This document shows positions 10,788 through 21,500 of a stretch of DNA of 40,917 bases, piece by piece; the first letter of the stretch is position 1, and each line of letters starts with the position of its first letter. The DNA is taken from assembly GCA_036897095.1 (NCBI GenBank), contig JAYMSP010000807.1:1-40917 (forward strand), in the 5' to 3' direction. The stretch is from Plantago elongata. Its lineage: Eukaryota; Streptophyta; Magnoliopsida; Lamiales; Plantaginaceae. The translations under genes were made by a program, and so were the position numbers. The notes beneath the pieces are model-generated. The model was not told the origin of the DNA and searched no databases. It was given only the letters and a program-made list of their open reading frames with translations.

Positions 10788-10823
10788 AGCACACCCAATT
10801 ACCCATAAGCCATTGACCTCAAA

Positions 10824-11096
10824 ATGTGGAGTGTGTGTTTTTGCAACAAAAAGAGTCGCAGTGAAGGCAATAAGAAAACTAGGCCAGCTGGAGTAAATAG
10901 CAAACCAAGAAGTGCAAAAAATGTCAAAACATCAAGGCCAGCAGCTCAATATCATGTGGGTTACATGGGCGGAAATGCCACTACGCATGATGGTGGTGCA
11001 GGAACAGCGGCAGTGATGGTGGCAACCGGCTTTTACGCTTCGGAAATGGCTGGAAGTGACTGTGGAAGTGGCGGAGATGGTGGTGGAGGTGGTTAA
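10824..11096 (+). CDS. Small basic, Gly-rich protein (90 residues), unknown
   Basis: A single uninterrupted frame from ATG (context CAAAATGTGG) to TAA at 11094-11096. The N-terminus MWSVCFCNKKSRSEGNKKTR is basic with two Cys. The middle is Lys/Arg/Ala/Ser-rich (SKPRSAKNVKTSRPAAQYH). The C-terminus is Gly/Ala-rich (GGAGTAAVMVATGFYASEMA, ending GSGGDGGGGG). Base composition is clearly less AT-rich than the surroundings, which favours a real gene over chance. No signal peptide or known domain is visible, and I do not recognise it. It could be an expressed intronless gene, a lineage-specific gene or the leftover of a larger one. Confidence 0.5.
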   Translation: MWSVCFCNKKSRSEGNKKTRPAGVNSKPRSAKNVKTSRPAAQYHVGYMGGNATTHDGGAGTAAVMVATGFYASEMAGSDCGSGGDGGGGG

Positions 11097-11853
11097 TGCC
11101 TAATAATACACCAGATATTTCATTATTTTGTTGCTATATAGGTTTGTTTTTTTCTTTGGCTATTTCCACCTATGTGCTTTTTTTTTTCTTTCTTTCCAAT
11201 GGGTTGGATCGCTTTCATTCTTTTTAATTTCCCCTAATTATTTCAAGATGATTTGCAATAGTGTACGCATCATGCCTACTGTGGCCTGTGGATTTATTAT
11301 TATTATTATTATTAGGAATTTGATTCTAAGTTATGTCTCGATTAGGTTGATTATAAAGTTTGCTAAGGAAATTTTGAATTTGTATATGTACATACAATAT
11401 TATGTTATCCCAGACTATAAATTAATTAATTAATTAATTAATTAATTAATTAATTAATTAATTATAAGAAAGTTGGAAAGTCAAAGGAAAAATAAGATTA
11501 TGATACTTCAGATTGAAATTTACTTAAGATAGTAGTAATTTTTAATTATTCTCATTCATGAATCAAACAATATCCGAGTTTACACCAGGTAAATAGAAAA
11601 TGTCATAACTATCTAAACTAATGCCATTGGTAAAAGAATAAGCCATATTATCACTACGTTTGATAAAAGTAAAAGAAACGAACTGAAAGAAAACACGATG
11701 AGTTTTGAGCTTCTTCAATAATCGAACTCGTTGTTGACGATGAAGGTGACATATTACGAAGCTACTCCACCAGACCACCACAGATCGTCCCCTAACAACT
11801 TGCCGAAAAATTCATATAATATGCAAGGAGAATAAGCACATCTTACCGTTAAT
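11097..11853. other. Intergenic, AT-rich, with simple repeats
   Basis: The stretch holds a short TTA run near 11295-11315 and the ATTA microsatellite. A minus-strand frame at 11563-11781 (72 codons) has no recognisable domain and is not called as a gene. Confidence 0.5.
11421..11464. repeat. (ATTA)11 microsatellite
   Basis: Eleven uninterrupted ATTA units, 44 bp. Confidence 0.97.
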
Positions 11854-12138
11854 ATAATAAACCATTGTTTTTTCGCGCTTGTAGTCAAGTGACAAGCTGA
11901 GACACCCCTAATCATGAAGTCACGTGTTCGATTTCTCGAAATGAATAATTATATTATATGAATAGAGATTGGGGGTTCGATTCCCCGAAATGGGTGATTA
12001 TATTATCTGAATAGAGATTGGTGGTGATTTGCATCTAGAATCGATTGATAAATTCGTCTTGTTCAATAATTGTATAATTGTAATGTTATATTTCATATTT
12101 AATAATAATTAAAAAAAATAATAATAAACCATTGTTTT
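11854..12138 (+). mobile_element. tRNA-derived SINE with 18-bp target duplication
   Basis: The word ATAATAAACCATTGTTTT occurs perfectly at 11854-11871 and 12121-12138 and brackets a 249-bp body. The body begins with a pol III type head: an A-box-like TAGTCAAGTGA at 11882 and a B box GTTCGATTTC at 11926, followed by a second B box GTTCGATTCC at 11975. It ends in an A-rich tail (AATAATTAAAAAAAATA) abutting the repeat. A tRNA-like promoter, an A-rich 3' tail and a long perfect target duplication together define a SINE moved by LINE machinery. Confidence 0.9.
11926..12023 (+). repeat. 49-bp tandem duplication inside the SINE that doubles the B box
   Basis: Two units (11926-11974 and 11975-12023), each beginning GTTCGATT and ending AATAGAGATTGG, differ at a few positions. 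Confidence 0.88.
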
Positions 12139-12614
12139 GCATGCGCGATGAAAACGTTAAGTTGATAAAAGCTTTAAAGATAGTGTGAGGTAGATATTTA
12201 TCTATTTTGAACTTCTCTGAAACACCTTGAGCAATATTGCTTGTTAACGTTTCTATGGTAGAGAATATTGATTAGCTAGAGAATATGAGACGTTACTTCT
12301 TTGTAAAATTGATCTTTGTAAAATAAATAAAATTGATCTTTGTAAAATATATAGTATTTTTTCTATTCAACTGAATTAAATGAAATTAAACTGAATAAAA
12401 TTAAACTGAATTAACTTTTAAGTATAGTTTCATTCATATGTGACCAATCAACATGTCACTATCTATAATTGCATGACGTTGATTTTTTATTTTTCTAATT
12501 ATTTTTACATGAATAGCTTTACTCTATATATGATAATGATTCCAAAAATCGCTCTCGACTGAAACATTATGGGGCAATACAACTAAGGCCATGCACTATA
12601 AATTAGGTAGGAAA
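12139..12614. other. Intergenic, with short AT-rich direct repeats
   Basis: It contains small direct repeats of AAATTGATCTTTGTAAAAT near 12300-12350 and a degenerate GAATTAAACTGAATTAA run at about 12364-12418. No gene was seen. Confidence 0.5.
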
Positions 12615-13245
12615 TGTTTACCACTGTATTTCACTGTTTACCACTAATATTTCAGTTAGAATTGTAGCTATATTACTTTTTCTTTTTAAAACAAGTTCAT
12701 TATGTGAATGCATAATTTTTTAAACAAGCTTGCTCAAAAGCTAGTTGGTTTGAAAAGCTAATCAAGTTAGTTTGTTGAACAAAAAAAATTACATAATCAG
12801 CTACCAGCTACGATTTTGTTTACCACTAACTTTTTAGTTAGCTTATCAGCTCCATGAGCTTCCTGAGATAAAAAAAAAGCTCGTTACGTGAATGTGTATA
12901 TTTTTAAACAAGTTAGTTGAAAAGGTAATTGGTTTGATAAACTAATCAAGTGGTAGTTGTTAGCTGAATAATTAGCTAGTAGCTGGTTATGTAGCCTTTT
13001 TTTCCCAACGAGCTAACTTGATTAGCTTCTCAAACCAGCTAGCTTATTTAAAAAGCTGCACCTTCACTTAACAAATATTTTATTAAAAATACTTATGCAG
13101 CTGAAAAGTTAGTTGAAAAGGTAGTGGTAAACAGACCCTTAATTTGTTGAAAAAAAAGCTATATGACCAGCTACTAACTAACTTTTCAGCTACCAGCTAA
13201 TTTTTCAGCTATCAACTACTATTCAACTAGTTTTGTTAAACGAAA
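12615..13245. mobile_element. Cluster of broken and nested hAT-like MITE copies
   Basis: At least four related segments share words such as GTTTACCACTAA, CAAACCAGCTAGCTT, CTAATCAAGTTAGTTTGTTG and TTTCAGCT. Segments at about 12640-12825, 12818-12995 and 13140-13245 run in one orientation. The segment at about 12996-13138 runs in the other and ends GGTAGTGGTAAACAGACCC. A single copy of the same family lies at 40208-40402. The arrangement suggests insertion of one copy into another. Confidence 0.7.
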
Positions 13246-14430
13246 TCTATCTTTTCAATTATCAACTATCTTGTTTTGCTAACCCTGATATTATTAACTT
13301 TTGAACAATGATCGCCCAAATTCATGAATGTATCCTACCCCAGTATCAGTATTTATTGAATAATTCTTAATTATTCAAGTAAAGTAACTAGTCTCTCTTA
13401 CCTTATAAAAGTACGCATAATTATAGTAATCTCTTTATAAAGTAGTATTCGTTACTATTGAGTGTGTATATGTTTGACTCCTCATTCGCAAACTCAGGGA
13501 TTTGACACTTTACTAATTTTTCCAACTAGGAACTCAATCGAGACACACTTATATTCGTATGATAGTCACATGTTAAAGTCATACAAGATGACTGTATTAG
13601 GAGGAAGAAATTAAAAACTTTGAAACAAACTTTAGAATTTAAATTCTATGAAGAAGGCCAAACCAAACACACTTCAAATTGGTTTTGCTGACTAGAAGAG
13701 GCAAATCATAAAATGGCTTACTTTTCAGTTTGAGGGGAATGATTCCTTATTTCCTTTGGCCATCTTGTATAATTGACTCATTAATTGACAAGGATAGTTT
13801 AACTAAAAAGTTTAATTGAGTCATTAACCAGCTGCACTAAATATCCACTCGCACGTAGATTAGTTAAGCATAATCAGCTAACTGCCAGATCCTCCTTCAG
13901 TAAACCATGTGCTTAATCCGCAGGGTAATGTTTATGAATCCTTCTAAATTCTAACTATGCTCGCTTTTAAAAGTTAAAACTACAAGGAAGAGTGATGTCC
14001 TCAGAATGATATTCCTAACTCCAACAAAGGATAAATCCTGGAGAGGAAAAATAAAAAAATTAAAAAATGAAAGAACTCCTATAAACATAGTCACAGAAGT
14101 ATATTATTATTTTCGTTACATAAAAGTACATATGTTAAAGTTGACTTGCAGTTTGAAGTTAAGTATAACTATAATTGTTTACGAAATGAAAGGAGTAAAT
14201 ATGGGCAATTTGTTATGATCCAACTAGAGAAACTATATAATGCATCTTAATTCTTAATGATAATCCATTTATGTTACCAATCTATCATACTGTAGTATAA
14301 GATTATATTAGTATGAGATTACGTATGCTATTCAGTTTTAGGTTAAAATCACACGATAATACTACAATGAGATTTAAATATATTGAAGCAACACGTGACA
14401 CACGTTAAAGTAATGGAATAAACATAAAAA
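13246..14430. other. Intergenic, no features recognised
   Basis: AT-rich sequence. Frames here, such as 14006-14218 (+), are short, Lys/Asn/Ile-rich and without domain signal. Confidence 0.5.
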
Positions 14431-14592
14431 ATGTCAGGTCTCAAGTTTAATGTAGATGAAAGTTGTAGATATTATGACCCCCATAGAACAATTGCATGTC
14501 TCGTGCGACGTGGTGAAGGAATATGTGACTATGTATATGAGGATCCTGAAACGGTTGCAAGTCCACTCCATCTCCTACTATCGAAGAAGTAG
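14431..14592 (+). pseudogene. Possible decayed small gene fragment
   Basis: A 53-codon frame starting ATG at 14431 has an unusually balanced composition for this AT-rich region, including RRGEGICDYVYEDPETVASP. The adjacent frame remains open beyond it with SPTIEEVELKASIQVLF until a stop at about 14627. A single frameshift would join the two. This looks like a relic of a coding sequence, but I cannot name a family and chance cannot be excluded. Confidence 0.25.
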
Positions 14593-16517
14593 AACTTAAG
14601 GCTTCAATACAAGTTCTTTTTATTGCTTAGAAATGACGAATTCTGAAAATTAAAATCGAGACGGATTGTTTAATCGTCCTACTCTAATTACTATAAAAGA
14701 AGACTTATGACATACATTGCAAGAGTTAATCCTTGAGTACAAATAATGCTCATCTAAGACTTCGAGTTCGGGTGGATACATTGTCACTTTAGATAAAAGT
14801 TGTAACGGTGACGATGAACTAAACTACGTCACATTTACATATATGTTCAGCTATTGGTATATAGTCTACTTACGTTAATTTCTTTACAATGATAAAAAGA
14901 AAATTACTTTCATACCAATAAAAGATAAAATACGATGAGATGATAGTAAATAGAGGCCTCTACGATGAGATAGTAGTCGTAATGCCATTAAGATATAGGG
15001 TCTTTCTAGTGTTAGATAATGTTGTACTTGATCTAATGTTAAATATCATCGTACTTTCAATCTCAATCATCCAAATTAGTATGATTCAATATACCATTAG
15101 TTTAAATACAACTCCACATCACTAATCATATGGACCGGATAAAGTGGAAATTCGGCCCAAATATTATACTGGCCGAGTCATATTAACCGGATCTGGACTT
15201 AGATCGGATCGGGTTGGGTTTTATAAATTTAAACTAAAATTGTTTATGGCAAGATTTGAAACAAGGACCTATTCAATAGAGGAGACCGCACTTATCAATC
15301 ACGCTAGGAATTAACTTGGAACTTAATTGTAACGTGCAATCCATTATCAATAGTGATAAGAGTTAAATTAAATTATTATCAATTAAAAAAAGAAGGCAAT
15401 TATAAGGACTTAATTTTTCTTAAAACCACCGAGTGATAACTATAAAAATAATTACATTTGATCGACTACCTCAAAAGGCGGTCTGTTTTTATTTAATTTT
15501 CCAATATTTTATAATTTACATTTAGGTCCAAAATGGTGTTACAAGCTTTACTTTTGTGTTATAGTCTGATTTACCCTTCATGTATTTACAATAAATCATT
15601 TCTTGCAAAGTTAGTTGGCTAATCTGTTAACCCAATACCGACTACCCAGCTCACCTTGCATGATGGATTCAATCCGTCGTCACTTGGTTGACAGACTAGC
15701 AAACTCACCTTGCATGATTAACTCAGTCAGTTTGCATTTGACTGACATATTAACCAACTTGACATGCTTGACTGACTCAGCTAATTAGTAAGCAATTAAT
15801 TAGTTGAAAACGATTGTTCCAACAATGCAATACATATTCCAACCCACTTAGTGAGACCCAAGATTTAATCATAAATGTTGATTCTATATACGACTACTCT
15901 TTCGATGTACGACAACTCAAAATTAGTCGTACTAACTAATTTTCAATTTTACACATCATAATTTAAGAATAACAAATTTTCATATAGAAATAAAATAAAA
16001 TAATAATTATAATAAAAAATAAAAATAAGTAATTTGGGACTTTCAGATGGGAAGAAAAAAAGCAACGCCAATCAACGGCCAATGGCACCACCACTGGCAA
16101 ACGGCGGCACCACCACCATCCGGCCACCTCTTTCGGTCCAGGTAATCAGACTACAACGGATTATCGGGGTTATTTTGTTCAAGAACGAAAGGAAAACAAG
16201 GTCGAATTTGTTGTTTGGTTTTGAAATGGGTTTCGAAATTCTTGTTTGTTTGGTGGATTTGAAGGCCTAAATCTTGTACCAATCGGATAGAGGAAGGTGT
16301 TGGGAAGTACCTCAAACCTTTACTTGGATTTGGATTGGAGAAATTCGGGGATACAAAACGTTTCCAATTTACAGGGACTTGATTGAAATCTCGCAGAAAT
16401 TGAAAGGACCTTAACTTGAGAATTTGAGTTGGGACAAGGGTTGGTTTGTAAATTAATTCACAATCAGCAAAGTTCAATTTTATATGTTGATGCGACAAAA
16501 TAAACATAATAGTTCAT
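14593..16517. other. Intergenic, mostly unassigned
   Basis: It includes a 15-bp direct repeat CTCACCTTGCATGAT at 15650 and 15704 followed by several GACTGAC words (15600-15790). A slightly GC-richer block lies at 16030-16480, with a possible donor GTCCAG|GTAATC at about 16140 but no supported gene. Frames on both strands over 16034-16507 are short and without domains. Confidence 0.45.
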
Positions 16518-16620
16518 TTGGCCTACTAGTAGGATGATGAGATATGAGCGTGATAACAAGTGTTCAATCCTCAGTTTAAATTTTAAATTTAAACTATTAC
16601 TTATGATTTTATTTTAATTT
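16518..16620 (+). mobile_element. Possible SINE head relic
   Basis: An A-box-like TGGCCTACTAGTAGG at 16518 and a B-box-like TGTTCAATCCT at 16561 are spaced about 43 bp, the same spacing as in the SINE at 11872. No target duplication or clear tail was found. Confidence 0.3.
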
Positions 16621-17158
16621 CAACTTATTCATGCTCATTTAATTACCTTTTACTCCATAGATATTTTAGAATTAATTATTATAATTTATTCATGACCCGT
16701 TCAACTACCTTTTACCACACGAACATTTTGAAATTATAATTATGCCATTCTATCTTTTTAAACCAATTTTCTTAACTCTTGAAATAATGTTTTACCTTTG
16801 TTACCCATGCCCTCAACTTCATGAATCATAATCGTCTACGTAATATTAAATGACATGAGTTGTTATTTCTACCAAGTTGTACCATTCGTAACCTTTATTA
16901 TATTTATTACATATTTACATATATTTTATTCATAGCTAGAGAATTTACGTGTATTTATTTTTTTTCTTATATAATAATTTGTTACAATATCTTTGAAAAT
17001 TAAAATAATTTTGAAAATTGAATAGTGAAGCACGAAGTTGGTGAGAAATTGATTACAATATATAAATGTGAAATGCACGGTAAGTATTGTCCTTCAATAA
17101 CTTGAAGAATAAATCTGCGAGAACCGTACATTTTACCTATAAAGTTGTAACTATATTT

Positions 17159-17215
17159 GTAGTTGAGCGGATAAGGATGAGATGGCATTCATAAATTTGA
17201 GTGCTCGAGATTGTA
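17159..17215 (+). mobile_element. Possible SINE head relic
   Basis: TAGTTGAGCGGATAAGG resembles an A box, and GTGCTCGAGATTG, about 43 bp on, resembles a B box. The 3' limit and target duplication are not visible. Confidence 0.3.
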
Positions 17216-18397
17216 GACGATTTTTTTCATTTGTTTACATATTTGTAATATTATTTCTCAGTATTTTCTTATATATTATATTACTATCCAATTGATAACA
17301 TCTCTTTTGTGCGGTTATTTTTTATAATATGTGAAGTTCCATGACACATTTGGAAATAAAAAATGTATAAAATTGTGTATGCCGATGAATGTGTTTTTTT
17401 TTTTAAATATGAAAGGTGATAATAGATTTTAGGGAATTACAGGTAATTATATATAATTTTTGAATAATATAAGTGATTAATGATGTTAGTTATATATTTC
17501 TCCATAATTCTATGTACATGCAATATGACAATATCAATTGCAAGTCAAAATTCGATTTCCCGTAATATGCTTCTAGACTCATTATTGTTTAAGTTCCATA
17601 AAACAGACACAATATAGTGAACACCCACAACAAACCACACGGGAACCTCCATTCCAATAACCATTCCAGAATAAACAAAATAAAAAATCCCTATCTTTTG
17701 TTATAAGTTGTCCCTACCATTTATTAGTTGGAATGAAAATTTAAAATAAGAAAAAAGAATAAAACAAATCAATATTAAACAATAATTCTTAAATAAAAAG
17801 TAAAATAAATGTCATTTGTATGGATATATGTGTAAGTTTTTCTCTTTTTATTGTTTAGATAAGGATTAATATATATATATTTATAGTTAAGTTGAAGTCA
17901 AGTAGTTACCTGTAATCTAATGGTAAATGAGTGGGTTTAATTATATGAGGTGTCGTGGTGGCAGCTGCGGTCGTCGGACGTCCGGTGTTGACACCCGACG
18001 ACAGTGATTCAGTGGTTGTTGCGGTTGTTGGAGGTTCGGTGGTGACTAATGCTAATACTTTTTCTTTCTAAATGAAAAGGTATTATGGTAAATCAACATT
18101 TAATTCTAATTATAAAAAATTAAAAAATTATTTTATTTTATATATTTTATAAATGTGATTATGAAACAAGAACTAAATAAGTAAGTGAAAGATATAGTTG
18201 GTAAAAACTTTAGTGTACGACAACTATCTCATTTTAACTATTAACTATGTACGACTAATATTTCACATTATAATTTTTTTTAAGTAAATAACACGATAGC
18301 AGGTAAATAAGAAATGTAGGTAAAGTGGACTCTACACCCCAAACAGGCCCTTGTAAAAATAAAGAAGCGGCATTAACTCGTAGTTGCAGGGTGGTGA
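17216..18397. other. Intergenic, upstream of SMO2
   Basis: AT-rich apart from a GC-richer block at 17950-18050 with GTCGTCGG / CCCGACGAC words. No gene was recognised. Confidence 0.45.
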
Positions 18398-18431
18398 TTG
18401 ATATATATATTGGCCGAGGGCAGGCCACGTG
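18398..18431 (+). promoter_or_regulatory. Core promoter of SMO2: TATA-like run and G-box
   Basis: An alternating run GATATATATATTGG at about 18400-18411 could serve as TATA box. A perfect G-box CACGTG sits at 18426-18431, about 160 bp before the start codon. The leader that follows is rich in CACCA/CCACC, common in plant 5' UTRs. G-boxes are bound by bZIP and bHLH factors; which apply here is unknown. Confidence 0.45.
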
Positions 18432-18589
18432 AGAATCTCTCGTGACAGTCTGTCCACTATAAGATTAGTAGTAGTGTCTGTCTCAAGTGCTCTTCCAGAA
18501 TCAGTCATCACCATCACCACCACTACCACCATTCCAACATCCCATCTCTCTTAGAGTTACCAAATCAAATCAACCACCTCTCAATCGCA

Positions 18590-21500
18590 ATGGCTTCGCT
18601 CGTCGAGTCTGCTTGGACGGTAAAAACCACTTTCGATGTTTCTTATGCCCTAGATTTGTCGTTTTCTACTTCCTGCTCATTCGATTCAACTTCCGATTGT
18701 TGATCTGTTGCATTACCTGTACTCTTTCTGAATTGTCTTCGATTGGATTCGTTGTTTTCATCGATGTTGTTTTTGTGATTGTTTTGTTTGCTTTATTCTG
18801 TTAAAATGAACTGGAGACAGTATATAGCGAGCAGTCTCTGTTTCAATTGGAGCTACATTGTTGTGAATTGTTGATTAGTTACTGTACCGATGGACAATTG
18901 GATAGTTTTTGCTAATCTGATGCGGCGATGTATTGTTAAATGTTAATTTCTCTGCATGGAAAATTTGCGCTTACAAATCTTCAGAAATGGCGGTGTCATA
19001 GGTTTCAGGATTGGAATTGTTGTTATCGAGCTGGTTAGCTTCAGATATGAATGTAGAGACTAGAGACATTAATTTTTTTGTGAATTTTGAGCAAAAGTGA
19101 ATTAGTTTCATGTTTTTGTGCACTGCTATTGCATTTTTGCCATGTCTTTAACAGATACTGCTATGTCTATGTCATTTGACTCATTTCCCCTAACTTTTAT
19201 TTCAAAGAAATAAATGAGGATACGAGTATGCTTATGGTTTTTTTCTGTAGCTTAGTGGAGAAATCCACAATCTCAGCAATTGACTTAAATCAAATATCTG
19301 AAGATTTCACTATTGTTTTTGGAGGATTCAGTTGTACAAGTTACCTTTTCCTTCTCATTTAATCTACTTATGTGTAAAAGAATTCGAGGCAAGCCTTTAA
19401 TCTTAATTTATTGGAACTCGTGGAGGCCGTTAATGTGTATTTAATCCATGAATACCACTGTTGTAACGGAAAAAGAAATACGCATCACCCTGCTTGCTAG
19501 TTCTTACATGAACATTAACTTATGCAGGGTAGGTGGAATGGTAACTATAAGGGAATGAATGTGGACGCGCTAACTACTGGGTTTAACAGATATACCTTAT
19601 TGTTTTTAGAGAACTGTTATAAATAGATTGATTCCGCGCCTCTTTGTGTGTTCCTTTTAGATCTTAGATGAGATAGAATGGCATCAGTGCATTTGTAAAG
19701 CATGGAGATCCAAGCTACGTATACCTCGCTGACAACTCGACCCATATTAGATATTCCATGCAGTGGGTCTCCCGAAGAGGTTTGAATGAGCCCACGTGTG
19801 ACAGAGAGTGTTAAAGAATTAATATAGATGGTTTAATACTTTAATCCCATACCTCTTTTGTAGTTCGACCTCTTGATGAGGTTGGAACTATTTTCCTTTG
19901 CTAAATTCTGTATGATGCTGACAGAGCATGAGGAATTTCTAAGACTTTTTCTATCAGGAAATCCTTACAGCTACAAAAGGGTATTCCTTGAAGCTGATAT
20001 TCTTACATATTAAGTTTCGTACCAGTATATCATCTCTTACGACTGATACTGGACGCCGTTGACTGGGATCTTACGCTTGGCATCTTATATCAATTTATAT
20101 CTTTTGGTGAATATGTTGCCTGGTATTCAAGAATGCCTTTTCTCATCTTTTTGTGTACTATATTTTGAAGTGTGACTTATATTGTCTTGCTCAATTCTTT
20201 TTGGACAAATGTCATTGTGTTTCACCAAATTGATGCCTATATTAGTCCCTAGGAGTGCATTTCAATCTTATTTTCTTGTTCTAATCTCATATTTTTCACT
20301 GCTGCAGTATCTCATCACCAATTTCAGTGACTTTCAACTGGCATGCCTGGGAAGTTTCTTCATTCATGAAAGCATCTTCTTCTTGTCGGGGCTTCCATTT
20401 ATTTATTTGGAAAGGGCAGGATGGCTGAGCAAGTACAAAATTCAGGTTTTAATCTAATGACCTCGTCGCGTGTTTCTGCAAAATGACTGACCTGTACTGT
20501 TAAGCAGTCTGCATTTTGGCTAAATTGGTCCATTCATAGCCCTCTAATCGTCCTGTAAACAAGATGACAAAGAATAAGCTGAGAGACAATCTTTTATTTG
20601 TCGTATTGTATCTTGTAGCTTGTGCGGCTGTCCTATATTTAATTTTATGTATCTTTTGGATTTGCGTGGAGCTATAAGTCGTGCCATAAAACTCGATCCT
20701 CGATTTGTATACGCCAGAGTAATCTCTTTCCTGACTATGTGGAGAAGTGGATAGAGCCGCAATAGAAACGCTGATTGGATTCTAATATGGAACTTTCTTT
20801 GGGCGTTAAGTTTTCACAAACATATCACCAGCACGACGGCAATTTGATTGGAGTTTTCTGCACTTTCTTTTATTTGACATTAGGGCAGATCTTACAGATA
20901 AGGGAAGTGGAGATCAGAGATTTTCACGTGTTTATTTAAGATGTGAAGATGGATGCATATACTGTTAGCAAATAAATATGTTGTGGATAACTTTGATGTT
21001 TTGTTTTTTATTTTCACCTTCAATTTGACAAAAAGGGAAATATCAACAATGGGAAGTCTGAGAAAGAGATAATGGCCGAGTCAGATGGAAAGATGGAGAG
21101 TTTCATCAACTTCGATTATTACCAACCAAAAATAAATGGTTCATATGTGAAAATGCCTCTGTAATTATGCAAGCAGTTTAACTACTTGTTTTTATTCACT
21201 CCCTTGTCAACAATCTACTAGCTTCTCAATTTTACTCTTCTTTTCACTGCTATCTGCATGTTACTATTTCTCACATATGCTCTTATCAAATTACTCTCTA
21301 TTGGTGCAGGAAAAGAACAATACCCCTGCTGCTCAAGAGAAATGCATCACTAGGCTGTTGCTCTATCATTTCTGTGTCAACCTACCTGTTATGGTTCTAT
21401 CATATCCCGTCTTCAGATTCATGGGGATGCGAAGCACACTTCCATTGCCGTCCTGGTATATACAGGTTCTTTTATACTGTAGCTTGAGTTAACCAGACTT

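Noticed and set aside
11563..11781. Minus-strand 72-codon frame with fairly balanced composition
   Set aside because: No recognisable domain, promoter or splice partner was found. It could be a relic of a larger gene but support is insufficient.
11870..11990. tRNA gene
   Set aside because: A/B-box words are present, but there is no cloverleaf and the segment is a SINE with an A-rich tail and target duplication.
16034..16507. Overlapping frames on both strands and a possible exon ending GTCCAG|GTAATC
   Set aside because: No continuing exon was found and neither frame shows a domain.
18332..18804. Frames overlapping the SMO2 start on both strands
   Set aside because: Both are out of frame with the supported first exon (ATG at 18590) and read into intron 1.
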